Source of the DNA: Nitrospira sp.
GTDB lineage: Bacteria; Nitrospirota; Thermodesulfovibrionia; Thermodesulfovibrionales; Dissulfurispiraceae
Direction of reading: 5' to 3'
Length of the DNA stretch: 64,000 nt
Assembly: GCA_002634385.1 (NCBI GenBank)
Contig: NSJL01000004.1
Location: 124,001-188,000, forward strand
Numbering within the stretch: the first letter of the stretch is position 1; each line of letters starts with the position of its first letter. A program made the translations under genes and the position numbers. The notes beneath the pieces were generated by a model, which was not told the DNA's origin, made no database searches, and saw only the letters and a program-made list of their open reading frames with translations. Positions 18,591 to 28,280 of the stretch are shown one piece after another.

Positions 18591-18906
18591 CTACCCTCCT
18601 CCGGGGTGCCGCGTCAGGCCCCCTGCATGCAGGTAAAACACCTACACGAAAAACGGCAAAACATCCCTGCGTAAAAAGGAGGATTTCGTCTATACGCCGC
18701 CCTTCCTTTATTACATAATAATCCAACTCTTCAGGCCTCCTTGCGCGGGAGCGGAGCAGCGGGGCATTCCCTTCCCGGGAGAGGGGTGAAGAGAAGGGTG
18801 AGGTGCGGCGGAGACGCTCAGGAATTTTGCCGGAGAGACCATCCGGCAGGCAAAGCTCGGGGCGGGGTAACGGAAAAACCGGTGTCGTACAAAAAGGGGT
18901 GCTCTC
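18591..18906. other. Gene-free spacer between regulators
   Basis: 316 bases without a supportable gene. AT-rich around 18700-18725, otherwise GC-rich; no hairpin with a T-run, no clear promoter, no repeat recognised. The downstream receiver gene has only a modest AAGGGG ribosome site. Confidence 0.5.
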
Positions 18907-19308
18907 ATGGACTTTGGAAAGATGCGGATCGTTTCCATCGATGACAACGAAATGGAATTGACTATTCTTAAAAGCATGCTGAAAAAACTCGGCCTGAACG
19001 ATATCAAGCTTTTTTCCGGCCCCGAGGATGCGCTGGAGCATATAACGGACAACGGGGCCGACATCGTACTGACCGATTACCTGATGCCCCGGATGGATGG
19101 AGTGAAACTGGCAAAGGAAATAAAAAAGAGATGGAAAAACATTCCCGTCATAATGATCACCTCGCAAGGTGACGACCAGGATCTCCGGAAAAGGGCACGG
19201 GAGAACGGGGTGCTGGATATCCTTACGAAGCCGTTGCACAGCAGGCAACTGAAAGAAGCGGTCGAATCAGCTTTTGTCGTGCGCATTTCCGCGGGCATGG
19301 CGGATTGA
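18907..19308 (+). CDS. Single-domain response regulator (CheY-like)
   Basis: 133 residues consisting of a receiver domain only: RIVSIDDNEMELTIL at the start, phospho-accepting Asp in ADIVLTDYLMPRMDGVKLAK, Thr/Ser in VIMITSQGDDQDLRKR and Lys in DILTKPLHSRQL. No output domain, so it likely relays phosphate or acts by protein contact. The stop overlaps a possible TTG start of the hybrid kinase downstream, suggesting translational coupling and a shared phosphorelay. Confidence 0.92.
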   Translation: MDFGKMRIVSIDDNEMELTILKSMLKKLGLNDIKLFSGPEDALEHITDNGADIVLTDYLMPRMDGVKLAKEIKKRWKNIPVIMITSQGDDQDLRKRARENGVLDILTKPLHSRQLKEAVESAFVVRISAGMAD

Positions 19309-19370
19309 GTCGTGTGCGCAAAATCCTTCAGATGGTGACGGGGGCAGCTTCAGGATCAGGAGAGGGTCCG

Positions 19371-21227
19371 ATGAGCTCGAAGTCCGTTCCCTTCGGAGCG
19401 CACCCTCTCCCGGTTGCGTCGATAATCGGGGCCGTTTTCGTTCTCGATATCATTACACCGGTCGGGCTTGTAGAATGGATACTGTACCTCATTCCCCTGC
19501 TGCTGGCGTACAGGATGCCCGGCGGGCGTCCCCTGCTTGTCGTCCCGGCGGTCTGTATCGTGTTCATGTTTACCGGGCTCTTCTTTTCCCCCCCGGGGGT
19601 GCCCTTCGTATACGGGTTTATCAACCGGGTTATGGGTACTTTCGTTTTGTCGGGTACGGCGGCGCTTCTGTCCGTCCATAAGCGCGCTGAGGAGAAGCTC
19701 CTCCTTTCGGAGAGGAAATACCGGACATTGGTCGACTCGGCCAGAGAAGCCATTTTCGTAATCGATGCTGACACGGGGATAATCCTCGATGCCAACAAGC
19801 AGGCCGGGTATCTGACCGGACTACCCCTGCACCAAGTCATCGGCTTGCACCAGTCGTACCTGTATCCCCCCGGGCAGTGGGGCGGTTTGGCGGCGCTTTT
19901 CTCTGAGTCTCTCCCGCGTGACAGCGGGCTGATACGAGACCGGTTCATTCTGCATGCGGATGGACGCACCATTCCGGTGGACATCAGCGGGAGCATCATA
20001 GAAGTGGAAGGCAAAAAGGCAGTCCAGTATACTTTTTACGATATGAGCGAGCGCAAGCAGGGAGAGGAGCAGAAGAAACAGCTCGAACAGCAGCTCATAC
20101 AGGCACAGAAAATGGAGTCGATAGGGCAGCTTGCCGGAGGAGTCGCCCATGACTTCAATAACTTGCTCACCACCGTTCTGGGGTACGCGAGCCTCATGCC
20201 CACCGTACTTCACTGTCCCGATCAGGCCAGAGCATACCTCGGGGAGATCCTCCGTGCGTGTGAACGGGCGTCGGATCTTACCCGGAGTCTTCTCGCCTTC
20301 AGCAGAAAGCAGATCATAGAGCCGAAGCCGGTCAACCTGAATGACATCGTCAAGAGCACCGAAAAGATGCTGCGGAGGCTCATCGGGGAGGACATCGAGC
20401 TGAAGACACTCCTTTCCCGCGAGACGCTTCCCATAATGGCGGACAGAACGCAGATGGGGCAGGTCGTAATGAACCTCATTACAAACGCCCGTGACTCGAT
20501 GCCGGGCGGGGGCAGGCTGACGATAGAGACGGGAATTTTTTGTGCGGATGAGCAGTATCTGAAAAAACATCTGTTTATGAAACCGGGAAGATACGCTGTC
20601 CTTTCCGTTTCCGATACCGGCGAGGGAATGGACGAGAAGACGAAAGAGCGGATCTTCGAGCCGTTCTTTACTACCAAGGAGCTCGGAAGAGGTACCGGCC
20701 TCGGACTTTCAATCGTTTATGGAATAGTAAAGCAACATGAAGGGTATATCAATGTTTACAGCGAGCCCGCAAAGGGGACGATTTTCCGGATTTATCTGCC
20801 CTTGCTCGCTGCGGAAAAAGAGTGCGGGGAGGTACGAATAGAACAAATGGTCCCGCAATCGGGTTCTGAAACGATTCTCATTGCGGAGGATGATGCAGGT
20901 GTCCGCTTGGTGCTGAAGGAGTTTCTGGAAGAATACGGATACAGAGTGATAGAGGCCGCTGACGGCGAGGAAGCGGTACGGCTCTTCGAGGAAAACAGGG
21001 AGCGTGTTCATCTCGCCCTCATCGATGTGATCATGCCGAAGAAGAACGGCAGGGAGGTGTTCGAGGAGATGAGGGCCGCGGTACCTGATGTCAGAGTGCT
21101 GTTCATGAGCGGGTATACCGCCGACATCATCAGCAGAAATGGCGTTATCGAGAGCGGTTTCTCGTTTATTTCGAAGCCGGTCGAGCCGGACAAGCTTCTT
21201 GCAACCATCCGTACTGTTCTCGACTGA
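19371..21227 (+). CDS. Hybrid sensor histidine kinase (membrane, PAS, HisKA, HATPase, C-terminal REC)
   Basis: 618 residues from ATG 19371, which has GGAGAG six bases upstream; a TTG at 19305 overlapping the preceding stop would add 22 residues. Several hydrophobic helices (about 15-95), PAS ('[20 protein letters not shown]'), HisKA with the phospho-His in '[20 protein letters not shown]', HATPase ([47 protein letters not shown]) and a receiver with [38 protein letters not shown] and ISKPVEP. The last gene of the signalling block; the preceding lone receiver is a likely partner. Confidence 0.93.
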   Translation: MSSKSVPFGAHPLPVASIIGAVFVLDIITPVGLVEWILYLIPLLLAYRMPGGRPLLVVPAVCIVFMFTGLFFSPPGVPFVYGFINRVMGTFVLSGTAALLSVHKRAEEKLLLSERKYRTLVDSAREAIFVIDADTGIILDANKQAGYLTGLPLHQVIGLHQSYLYPPGQWGGLAALFSESLPRDSGLIRDRFILHADGRTIPVDISGSIIEVEGKKAVQYTFYDMSERKQGEEQKKQLEQQLIQAQKMESIGQLAGGVAHDFNNLLTTVLGYASLMPTVLHCPDQARAYLGEILRACERASDLTRSLLAFSRKQIIEPKPVNLNDIVKSTEKMLRRLIGEDIELKTLLSRETLPIMADRTQMGQVVMNLITNARDSMPGGGRLTIETGIFCADEQYLKKHLFMKPGRYAVLSVSDTGEGMDEKTKERIFEPFFTTKELGRGTGLGLSIVYGIVKQHEGYINVYSEPAKGTIFRIYLPLLAAEKECGEVRIEQMVPQSGSETILIAEDDAGVRLVLKEFLEEYGYRVIEAADGEEAVRLFEENRERVHLALIDVIMPKKNGREVFEEMRAAVPDVRVLFMSGYTADIISRNGVIESGFSFISKPVEPDKLLATIRTVLD

Positions 21228-21493
21228 GCCGGCTGCCCGGAAAGAAACACGAAAACGCATACATCAACCTTACCGTCTTTTCCGCGATCCTTAGCGTCTC
21301 CTCCCGCACGCATTTCTTTTTTGATTACCGTCCTGTCGCCGGGAGCTGATGCAGGATTACGGCATTTCTGCTACTATACAAGATAAGGAATGCCGAGGCG
21401 CCGTTTTCTCCCGGAAACAGCTTTCGCAGGCACGCGGAGTGCCTTGACGGCGGCATTTTCCCCTTATCCCCCTATTCTCTACGGAGGTCCTTT

Positions 21494-21826
21494 ATGAGTG
21501 ATTACTATAAGTCGGAAGATCTGGGAAGGTTCAGCGAGATCGGAAAGTACAATCCCGAACTTTTCAGGAAATTCATGGACTGGTACAATGCATCCCTTGA
21601 GCCCGGCCTGCTTACCAGGCGGGAGAAGGTCCTTATCGGCCTTGCGGTTGCTCACGCGGTGCAGTGCCCTTATTGCATTGATGCGTATACACAGTCGTGT
21701 CTCGGAGAGGGGATGTCCCTCGAGCATATCGCCGAAGCGGTGCATGTGACTTCCGCGGTCAGGGGAGGGGCCGCGCTGATACATGGAATTCAGGCATGCA
21801 ATGCAGCCGAAAAGATATCGCTCTAG
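21494..21826 (+). CDS. AhpD-like / carboxymuconolactone decarboxylase family, arsenosugar biosynthesis-associated peroxidase-like protein
   Basis: 110 residues, all-helical AhpD-like fold with a CxxC redox pair at residues 58-61 (VAHAVQCPYCIDAYTQSC). It opens with 'MSDYYKSEDLGRFSEIGKYN' and has VHVTSAVRGGAALIHGIQ, the pattern I recall for the arsenosugar biosynthesis-associated peroxidase-like family. Probably a thiol peroxidase or disulfide reductase acting with the neighbouring ArsS radical SAM protein. ACGGAGG precedes the ATG. A weak -10-like TATACA lies near 21375; the rest of 21228-21493 shows nothing. Confidence 0.88.
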   Translation: MSDYYKSEDLGRFSEIGKYNPELFRKFMDWYNASLEPGLLTRREKVLIGLAVAHAVQCPYCIDAYTQSCLGEGMSLEHIAEAVHVTSAVRGGAALIHGIQACNAAEKISL

Positions 21827-21952
21827 GGCGTACAGGTGAGCAGTATTCGTTGCGGGGCCGGACGAACCGTTCCCGGGCACGGACAGGGGTCCCCGGAAAG
21901 TCGAAGACTTTTTGGGGCAGAAGGCGGCACGGATGCGCTTTGGGGGAACGGT

Positions 21953-22906
21953 ATGAATAACTTCGAGAAGAAGGTGATGGAAGCACAGGGATCTCCCCTC
22001 ACCGCTTCCGCTGTGCAGATACTCCAGGTGAATCTCGGGTATCGGTGCAACAGCGCCTGCAAACACTGTCATATCGGGGCGGGGCCCGGGAGGGCCGAGC
22101 TCATGGACGAGGGGGTGATGGAGACGGTGCTGGAGGTCCTGAGGGAGCGCGGTATCGGCATTCTCGACATCACCGGTGGGGCTCCGGAGATGCACCCCCG
22201 CTTCAGATACCTGGTCCGGGAAGCGAGAAAAGGGGGGGCGCATGTCATCGTCAGGACCAACCTGACCGTTTCCTTCGAAGAGGGCCTGGAGGACCTGCCC
22301 GGTTTTTATCACGATAACGGGGTAGAGCTTGTCGCCTCTCTTCCCCACTACACCGGGACCAGTGTTGACCGGGTACGGGGGAACGGGACATTTGCGAAGA
22401 GTATCGGTGCCCTGAGAGAGCTGAACCGGAGGGGATACGGGACGGAAGGAGGGAGGCCGCTGCATCTTGTCTTCAACCCCGCGGGCGCCTTTCTCCCTCC
22501 CTCCCAGGCGGAACTGGAACTGCAGTTCAGAAAGGAGCTGTGCGAGAGGCACGGAGTTCATTTCCATCGCCTCTTCGTATTCGCCAACATGCCCATCGGA
22601 CGTTTCAGGGAGTTCCTCGTGCGCGCCGGTGCCCTCGCCAGTTATCGGGAGAGGGTGGAGGGGGCTTTCAATCCCCGGACTCTCGGCGGGCTCATGTGCC
22701 GTTCCCTGGTCAGTGTCGGATGGGACGGCACTCTGCATGATTGTGATTTCAACCAGGTCCTCGGACTATCCGTGGAGGAAAGGTGCCCCCGCCATATCCG
22801 GGAGTTTGACGGTGCACGGCTTTCCGGCAGAAGAATTGTGGTGGACGACCACTGTTTCATCTGCACGGCGGGGCAAGGCTCCACCTGAGCGGGTGCCGTC
22901 ACCTAG
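21953..22906 (+). CDS. arsS: ArsS-type radical SAM protein with C-terminal selenocysteine (TGA at 22886-22888)
   Basis: Radical SAM enzyme of the ArsS / rSAM-SeCys family, implicated in making the ribosyl group of arsenosugars. ATG 21953 gives the family start; the SAM-cluster cysteines are C32, C36 and C39 in NLGYRCNSACKHCHIGAGPG, followed by DITGGAPEMHPRF. The C-terminal Cys-rich region has GLMCRSLVSVGWDGTLHDCD and DDHCFICTAGQGST, then an in-frame TGA, then AGAVT and TAG. Relatives end in a motif like CTAGxGSSCGGA, so the TGA falls on the conserved Cys and I read it as Sec312 of a 317-residue protein. A hairpin 24 nt downstream fits a SECIS. An automatic call would stop at 22888. Homologues in this family are known to include selenoproteins (from memory). 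Confidence 0.85.
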
Positions 22907-22922
22907 CAGGCGGTCCGCCTGC
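22906..22922 (+). promoter_or_regulatory. Candidate SECIS hairpin of arsS
   Basis: Perfect 7-bp stem GCAGGCG / CGCCTGC with loop GTC, loop starting 24 nt after the TGA, within the 16-37 nt window usual for bacterial SECIS, with G as first loop base. It lies around and beyond the TAG stop, as expected for a C-terminal Sec. It might instead, or also, act as a terminator between arsS and the convergent gene. Confidence 0.65.
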
Positions 22923-22932
22923 AATGTCCCCT

Positions 22933-23304
22933 TTACCGCGCCTTCTCCGCCAGTTCTTTTGCCTCCTGACAATCCCTGCACAGGATCGCGAAAGGCATGA
23001 CATTCAGCCTCTTCTCGTCGATTTCCTCGCCGCATTCTTCACAGACGCCGTATTCGTTCTCCCTGAGCTTCATCAGTGAGTGCTCGATCTGTTTCAGCGT
23101 CTCGCTTCTGATCTTCATTGCGCTGATGCTGACATCCTCTATCTGCAGGGAGAGAGAGACATCTCCGTCTTCGTTCCCGGAGCCGTACGCTTTTCTGCTG
23201 TCCCCGTTGATGAATCCGTTCATTTCTTTTTTAGAGATATTAAGCAGTTCATCCTTTTTCGACAGAAGAAGGGAGGTCAAATTACTTTTTCTTATGGGGT
23301 CCAT
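22933..23304 (-). CDS. DksA/TraR family C4 zinc-finger protein
   Basis: 123 residues: an N-terminal helical hairpin ('LLSKKDELLNISKKEMNGFI', SISAMKIRSETLKQIEHSLM) and a C-terminal four-cysteine zinc finger, 'YGVCEECGEEIDEKRLNVMP' followed by AILCRDCQEA. Such proteins bind the RNA polymerase secondary channel and modulate initiation, sometimes with ppGpp. Acidic tip residues cannot be assigned with certainty. AAGGAG precedes the ATG, and a good sigma-70 promoter is at 23383-23411. Convergent with arsS. Confidence 0.93.
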   Translation of the reverse strand: MDPIRKSNLTSLLLSKKDELLNISKKEMNGFINGDSRKAYGSGNEDGDVSLSLQIEDVSISAMKIRSETLKQIEHSLMKLRENEYGVCEECGEEIDEKRLNVMPFAILCRDCQEAKELAEKAR

Positions 23305-23382
23305 ATATCATCTCCTTATGATTTTCCTCTGGATGTTGTGTTATCAAGCGGTTGGACAGCGCTCTTGACTGGCTTTTTAAAA

Positions 23383-23411
23383 ACTATACAAGCAAAGCGT
23401 CGATCTGTCAA
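23383..23411 (-). promoter_or_regulatory. Sigma-70 promoter of the DksA-like gene
   Basis: On the minus strand TTGACA (23411-23406), a 17-bp spacer and TATAGT (23388-23383), about 80 bp before the start codon. Near-consensus boxes with ideal spacing. Confidence 0.8.
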
Positions 23412-23512
23412 TACACGAATACCCGTTGATAAAGGCTTTGCGCGGTCTGCCCCCGCAACGGAACGGCCGGCGGGGCATCCCGCCGTCGTGAGCCGGAGTA
23501 TCCACCTCCGGC

Positions 23513-24001
23513 TTAGTACTCTTCAAGGTGATACCACTCGGCGTTTTCGAGCCAGTTGAAAGGACGGGCCACGAAGTTGATGATGTTTTCGAGAATGAAA
23601 TAGTGCCGCTTCTCTTCATCCGCAATCCTCAGAAAAATGTCCTTCTGGCTCTGCTCGGCCACCTCAGCGGCCTTTTCGAGGTAGAAGTCCTGCGTTTTCT
23701 TTTCGATATCCTGCGCCCTTTTATATACGTCGATTTCGGATCCGTCAGCGGCGATCACGTCGTCGCTTTCCCTCATCTTTTCAAAAATATTTTTCACTTT
23801 GGACAGCAGCGCCGCATCGGTGAACGCATCTACCGCCTCATTGCCTTTCATCTTCCTGAAAATGACGTAGTGTTTCACTTCGGCATCAGCAAGCATGGTC
23901 AGGATGGTTTTCAACCCCCCGTGGACCACCCTCCCGGCCAGTTCCCGATAGTACTCCTCGCCGTCTTTCTCCAATTTCATCGCGTAGTCATAAATGTCCA
24001 T
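23513..24001 (-). CDS. Ferritin-like / rubrerythrin-like diiron protein without rubredoxin domain
   Basis: 162 residues, helical. The two ExxH-type metal motifs are seen in MLADAEVKHYVIF (about 37-49) and RIADEEKRHYFILENI (about 125-140), with 'KLEKDGEEYYRELAGR' and 'AQDIEKKTQDFYLEKAAE' supplying the other carboxylates, a duplicated Glu-x2-His pattern of the erythrin group. No rubredoxin cysteines, unlike the rubrerythrin at 9100. Likely peroxide or iron handling. The C-terminus 'ENAEWYHLEEY' resembles other members. Confidence 0.85.
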   Translation of the reverse strand: MDIYDYAMKLEKDGEEYYRELAGRVVHGGLKTILTMLADAEVKHYVIFRKMKGNEAVDAFTDAALLSKVKNIFEKMRESDDVIAADGSEIDVYKRAQDIEKKTQDFYLEKAAEVAEQSQKDIFLRIADEEKRHYFILENIINFVARPFNWLENAEWYHLEEY

Positions 24002-24167
24002 GGCGGCATCCTCCTCGTTTCCGCCGTGTGTACCGGCATACCCTTATCTTCAATTATACCAGCAACCGGGCCGGAGAGATATTTTCTCTCCGGAACCCAC
24101 CCCGGGCCGCCCCCGGGCTTTTCTCCTTCCCCTTGTGCTAATTCTTTCCTTCCGGTTACAATTGCAT

Positions 24168-25262
24168 ATGCGGTTTAAAGACATTCTTTCAGCGGAGTTC
24201 CGCAAATCCACGAGCACTTTCAGACTGGCATTGCTGACAATCGTCCCCTTTCTCGTGGCCATCTCCCTGTTCATGATGCTTCTGGTCATCTGGGAAAAAA
24301 GACATGCCGGGGAGGATCAGCTCTCCGAATTGAAGGAGGTTGCCCGCGCTTTTTTCGGACAGATCATGGTCACCCGGACCTGGAACGCCCTGCACGGCGG
24401 GGTGTACACGGAAGTTTCGGAAACTACCAGGCCTAATCCGTATCTCGAGGATCCCCGCAGGGACATCGTCTGCTCCGACGGCACTCGTTTTACCAAGATC
24501 AATCCCGCGTATATGACGCGTCAGCTCTCCGAACTGACTTCCCTGAGCCGGGGGTACTCATTCCGCCTGGTCAGCCTGAAACCCGTCAACCCGAAGAACA
24601 GCCCCGATGCCTGGGAGAAAGACTCCCTCATAGACATGGAAAAGAGGGGGACGGCGGAAGCTTCCACCGTGTACGCGGAGCATGACGGCAGAAGGTTTTT
24701 CAAGTTTCTTTCCCCGCTGAGGATCGAGAAGCCCTGTCTTACGTGCCATGCGTCGCACGGCTACAAGGTGGGCGATATAAAGGGAGGAATCAGCATTCTC
24801 GTCCCCATGGCGCAGTCTGATCAGCTCTATACCGCAAAAACAAGGAGGACTGTCCTCTACATCCTGGCGGTGGGGACCGTCAGCTTTCTTTTCATTACCA
24901 TGATCACCTGCTTTTTGTCCAGAAGGCTCAGCGGGGAGATAGAGAAGAATATCGACCGGGAAAGGCTCACTGCCATTGTCGAGCTTGCCGGGGCGACCGC
25001 CCACGAGATGAGGCAGCCCATGACGGTGATCCATAATCTCGTCGGGCTGATGAATGAGAAGACGAGGCAAAACGAGCCCATCACGGAAGAGGAAATGATG
25101 ATCATTCACGATCAGTGCGACCGGATGAACGATACCATCAATAAGATGCTCAATATCACGAGCTACAAGACCAAGGATTACTTCAGGGGAACAAAAATTG
25201 TGGATTTTGACAGTGCTGCCGCTCCCGGAAGGGAAGGGGGAGAGAATGAAGGTGAAAAATAA
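24168..25262 (+). CDS. Membrane heme-sensor (DUF3365/Tll0287-like) histidine-kinase-like protein lacking a HATPase domain
   Basis: 364 residues from ATG 24168. Transmembrane helix about 15-42, a periplasmic DUF3365-like domain with one c-type heme motif ([20 protein letters not shown]), a second helix about 230-255, then a HisKA-like helix with a candidate phospho-His in [20 protein letters not shown]. It ends with a short acidic tail ([11 protein letters not shown]) and TAA; no N, G1, F or G2 boxes follow. It may be a phosphotransfer or scaffold protein working with another kinase, or a degenerate kinase. The upstream extension to 23994 is rejected because it covers the divergent gene's promoter region. 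Confidence 0.8.
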   Translation: MRFKDILSAEFRKSTSTFRLALLTIVPFLVAISLFMMLLVIWEKRHAGEDQLSELKEVARAFFGQIMVTRTWNALHGGVYTEVSETTRPNPYLEDPRRDIVCSDGTRFTKINPAYMTRQLSELTSLSRGYSFRLVSLKPVNPKNSPDAWEKDSLIDMEKRGTAEASTVYAEHDGRRFFKFLSPLRIEKPCLTCHASHGYKVGDIKGGISILVPMAQSDQLYTAKTRRTVLYILAVGTVSFLFITMITCFLSRRLSGEIEKNIDRERLTAIVELAGATAHEMRQPMTVIHNLVGLMNEKTRQNEPITEEEMMIIHDQCDRMNDTINKMLNITSYKTKDYFRGTKIVDFDSAAAPGREGGENEGEK

Positions 25263-25268
25263 TTAATG

Positions 25269-25298
25269 TTTACAAAACAGAGGCTTTTGTGATAGATT
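25269..25298 (+). promoter_or_regulatory. Probable sigma-70 promoter of hemL
   Basis: TTTACA at 25269-25274, an 18-bp spacer and TAGATT at 25293-25298, 24 bp before the hemL start codon. Confidence 0.55.
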
Positions 25299-25321
25299 CT
25301 CATATTTTTGGGGGACACACC

Positions 25322-26608
25322 ATGAAAGTAAAGAAATCAAAAGGCTTTTTCGAAAAGGCTGTTGCGCTGATGCCGGGAGGGGTCAACAGTCCGGTCAGGG
25401 CGTTCAAAGCGGTGGGCGGATCGCCCCTCTTCATCGGCAGGGCGAACGGATCGAGGATCTACGATGTGGACGGGAACGAGTATATCGATTATGTCCTTTC
25501 CTGGGGCCCCATGATCGCCGGCCATTCGCATCCCGCGGTGGTGAAGGCCCTCAAGGCCGCTGTCGAAAAGGGGACCAGTTTCGGTGCGCCGACTCCCCTT
25601 GAAATCGAGCTTGCGCAACGGGTGAAAGAGGCGTATCCCTCCATCGAGAAGGTACGGATGGTCAATTCCGGTACAGAGGCCACCATGAGCGCCATCAGGG
25701 CGGCGCGGGGGTTCACCGGAAGGGACACAATCGTGAAGTTCGAGGGGTGCTATCACGGCCATGCCGACGGACTGCTGGTGAAGGCGGGTTCGGGTGCGGC
25801 TACTTTCGGCGTGCCCGACAGCCCGGGGGTCCCCAAGTCCTATGCAAAGAACACCCTCACCCTTCCTTACAACGACGTGAAAGCCTTCAAGGAATTGCTG
25901 GAAAGGGAGGGGAAATCCATCGCGTGCGTCATCGTCGAGCCGGTGGTGGGAAATATCGGGTGCGTCCTGCCGAAGCCCGGGTTCCTCGAGGCGTTGCGGA
26001 AAGAGACGAAAAAGCACGGGATTGTCCTCATTTTCGATGAGGTGATGACCGGTTTCCGGGTCTCCTACGGCGGGGCTCAGGCGCACTATGGGATAAAGCC
26101 TGACCTTACCTGCCTCGGAAAGGTGATCGGCGGAGGGCTCCCGGTAGGGGCGTACGGGGGCAGAAACGAGATTATGTCGATTATCTCTCCCGAAGGGCCG
26201 GTATACCAGGCCGGAACCCTGTCGGGAAACCCCATCGCCATGACCGCCGGCATCGAGACCCTGAAGATCCTTTCGAAGAAGGGGACGTATGAGAAACTGG
26301 AGAGGGCGATGCAGCAGCTTGAGGAGGGGCTCAGGGATGCTGCAAAGAGGGCGGGGGTGCCGACGAAGTTCTACCGGGCAGGGACCATGTTCTGCACCTA
26401 TTTCACCGGTCAGGAAGTGGTGGACTACCGTACGGCGAAAACTTCGGATACGGAGAAATTTGCTGAATTTTTCCGGGGCATGCTGAAACAGGGGATCAAT
26501 CTGGCGCCTTCCCAGTTCGAGGCGGGCTTCCTTTCCATCGCCCATACCCGGGGGGACATCGACAGGACTGTCGAGGCCGCGTATCACGCGCTGAAGGGAC
26601 TGAAGTAG
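25322..26608 (+). CDS. hemL: Glutamate-1-semialdehyde 2,1-aminomutase
   Basis: PLP enzyme converting glutamate-1-semialdehyde to 5-aminolevulinate in the C5 tetrapyrrole pathway; cytoplasmic. 428 residues, the usual length. Signatures: '[20 protein letters not shown]', [45 protein letters not shown], '[18 protein letters not shown]' and the PLP lysine in [18 protein letters not shown] use ATG 25322 ([13 protein letters not shown]); the ATG at 25289 overlaps the promoter. The multiheme cytochrome gene follows 34 bp later, a sensible pairing of heme supply and demand. Confidence 0.97.
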   Translation: MKVKKSKGFFEKAVALMPGGVNSPVRAFKAVGGSPLFIGRANGSRIYDVDGNEYIDYVLSWGPMIAGHSHPAVVKALKAAVEKGTSFGAPTPLEIELAQRVKEAYPSIEKVRMVNSGTEATMSAIRAARGFTGRDTIVKFEGCYHGHADGLLVKAGSGAATFGVPDSPGVPKSYAKNTLTLPYNDVKAFKELLEREGKSIACVIVEPVVGNIGCVLPKPGFLEALRKETKKHGIVLIFDEVMTGFRVSYGGAQAHYGIKPDLTCLGKVIGGGLPVGAYGGRNEIMSIISPEGPVYQAGTLSGNPIAMTAGIETLKILSKKGTYEKLERAMQQLEEGLRDAAKRAGVPTKFYRAGTMFCTYFTGQEVVDYRTAKTSDTEKFAEFFRGMLKQGINLAPSQFEAGFLSIAHTRGDIDRTVEAAYHALKGLK

Positions 26609-26642
26609 ACGTAAAAAGTAAAGAAATACAGGGGGAGAGTAC

Positions 26643-28055
26643 ATGTTTATCAGGATCAAAGGCGTCCTTCTCAAGGCCATGGATTTTATCCGGAAATATC
26701 CCAAGCTGTCCATTCTCGTCACTCTCGTTTTTTTCGCGGGATATATTTTTCTCACCGTTGAGATGCTGCACCTCAGCAGCGAACCGAAATTCTGCCAGTT
26801 CTGCCATCCCGGGAAGACGACGGGACCGCTGAGCGAAGTACACACATGGAGTAAGAACATACATGCCTCCCGGGAGGTAAAGTGTCTCGACTGCCACGGC
26901 ACTCCGGGGTTTGTCGGGTACATGAAAGCGAAGATCGGGGGCCTTCGCGATATATACGGGTTTGTGGCCCACTCCAAGGAGAATATGGTGGGGATCCTTA
27001 CCAGGGCGGCCACCGATCCGAAGTATGCGGCAGAAATCGTCCCGAACGAGATATGCCTTTTCTGCCATACGGATAGTTACAACAAGAAGATCAGGGATGA
27101 AAGGATCATGTCCGTGGGCGTACAGTTTCGGAAGCTGGACGGAGTGGTCAATCCCGGGTTCAGGCAGTCCGTGGGCCTGAGGGATATCCTCTCGGAGCCT
27201 CTGAAGGCCGACATCGACCCCAATCACCAGAAGCACCTGTCCTCCCGGGTGAACTGTATGGATTGCCATCTGGGGGTCGCCCATGGCGGGGAGTTCAAAA
27301 ACAAGGTGAACCTGGAGCGGTGTGTCCAGTGCCATGAGGCGAGGAAGGGGCAGATTTCAATGTCGGACATCTCCCTGGGGTCCGGGGAAAAAACGGTCAC
27401 TTTCAGCCATACGATGCATACGGCGCTGTTCAAATGTAACGAGTGCCACACGAAGCTTTTCCCGATGAAGAAGGGCTCTACGAGGATCAGCTTTGCGGAC
27501 CATACAACCGATAAAGCCTGCTACTCATGCCACAATAACAGGAAAGCGCACTTCGACTGCGGGCGGTGTCATGCGAGCGTCCCTGTCCTGAAGGGGGATG
27601 TCGCCTTCGGGAAGGGGGCGGCGGCGGTGAAGTTCAGCCATACTACCCATACTGCCCTGTTCAAATGCGATGCATGCCATACCAGACTCTTCCCGATGAG
27701 GAAGGGGGCGACAAAGATCGCCTTTGCCGACCATGGCAAGGACGCACTTTGTTATACCTGTCATAACGGGAAAAAGGCTTCCGCCGACTGCACCCGGTGT
27801 CATGCCAAGGCCATTGCACCCAAGGCCCCTATTACGTACAAGACGGAGGGCATGGCGCCCGTTGCTTTCAGTCATGGATTCCATGCGGGGGTGTTCCCCT
27901 GTGCCGAATGTCACAACGGGGTCTGGCCGATGAAACAGGGTGCCGTGAAAATGTCCATGGATGCCATGTACCAGGGAAAATTCTGCGGAGCATGCCACAA
28001 CGGGAAGACCGCTTTCGAGTCGATGCAGTGCGACAAGTGCCATAAGACGAAGTAG
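26643..28055 (+). CDS. 14-heme c-type cytochrome: NapC/NrfH-like anchor plus three tandem c7-like triheme modules
   Basis: 470 residues. An N-terminal transmembrane anchor (about 18-38) leads into a NapC/NrfH-like region with five CxxCH sites (CQFCH, CLDCH, CLFCH, CMDCH, CVQCH). From about residue 255 come three tandem modules opening with FSHTMHTALFKCNECH, FSHTTHTALFKCDACH and FSHGFHAGVFPCAECH, each with three CxxCH motifs, giving 14 in all. The first two modules are highly similar (LFPMKKG / LFPMRKG, ISFADH / IAFADH), pointing to recent duplication. Periplasmic, membrane-anchored electron transfer, probably from the quinol pool to periplasmic or outer partners. No catalytic-domain gene is adjacent. 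A strong terminator follows. Confidence 0.92.
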   Translation: MFIRIKGVLLKAMDFIRKYPKLSILVTLVFFAGYIFLTVEMLHLSSEPKFCQFCHPGKTTGPLSEVHTWSKNIHASREVKCLDCHGTPGFVGYMKAKIGGLRDIYGFVAHSKENMVGILTRAATDPKYAAEIVPNEICLFCHTDSYNKKIRDERIMSVGVQFRKLDGVVNPGFRQSVGLRDILSEPLKADIDPNHQKHLSSRVNCMDCHLGVAHGGEFKNKVNLERCVQCHEARKGQISMSDISLGSGEKTVTFSHTMHTALFKCNECHTKLFPMKKGSTRISFADHTTDKACYSCHNNRKAHFDCGRCHASVPVLKGDVAFGKGAAAVKFSHTTHTALFKCDACHTRLFPMRKGATKIAFADHGKDALCYTCHNGKKASADCTRCHAKAIAPKAPITYKTEGMAPVAFSHGFHAGVFPCAECHNGVWPMKQGAVKMSMDAMYQGKFCGACHNGKTAFESMQCDKCHKTK

Positions 28056-28079
28056 AAGGGCGGACACTCCGTTCCGGAG

Positions 28080-28121
28080 CTCCCCGCATCTCCCCAGGAA
28101 GGGAGATGCGGGGAGTTTTTT
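28080..28121 (+). terminator. Intrinsic terminator after the multiheme cytochrome
   Basis: Perfect 15-bp stem, CTCCCCGCATCTCCC with GGGAGATGCGGGGAG, 6-nt loop, followed by TTTTTT. Confidence 0.95.
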
Positions 28122-28201
28122 GTGAGACCTGCAGGGTACCGGAAAAGACAGGGAGAGGTAAAGGTAGAGAGGAAAACAGAAGAGAAGAGCAGTTGTTACT
28201 A

Positions 28202-28228
28202 TCATTGCGAGCAAAGCGAAGCAATCGC
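28202..28228 (+). repeat. Short dispersed palindromic repeat, copy 2
   Basis: TCATTGCGAGCAAAGCGAAG followed by CAATCGC; complementary counterpart of the repeat at 8766-8794. It lies within the gene-free 28056-28588 region, which otherwise holds the cytochrome terminator and the promoter at 28281-28309. Confidence 0.6.
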
Positions 28229-28280
28229 AAAGGGGATGCTCTCTCACCGGGCATTCTGATGCGTTTGCCCCAGGTACCTT

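Noticed and set aside
21836-21952. GTG start extending ArsS by 39 residues
   Set aside because: The added residues are not conserved and the family opens near ATG 21953 (MNNFEKKV).
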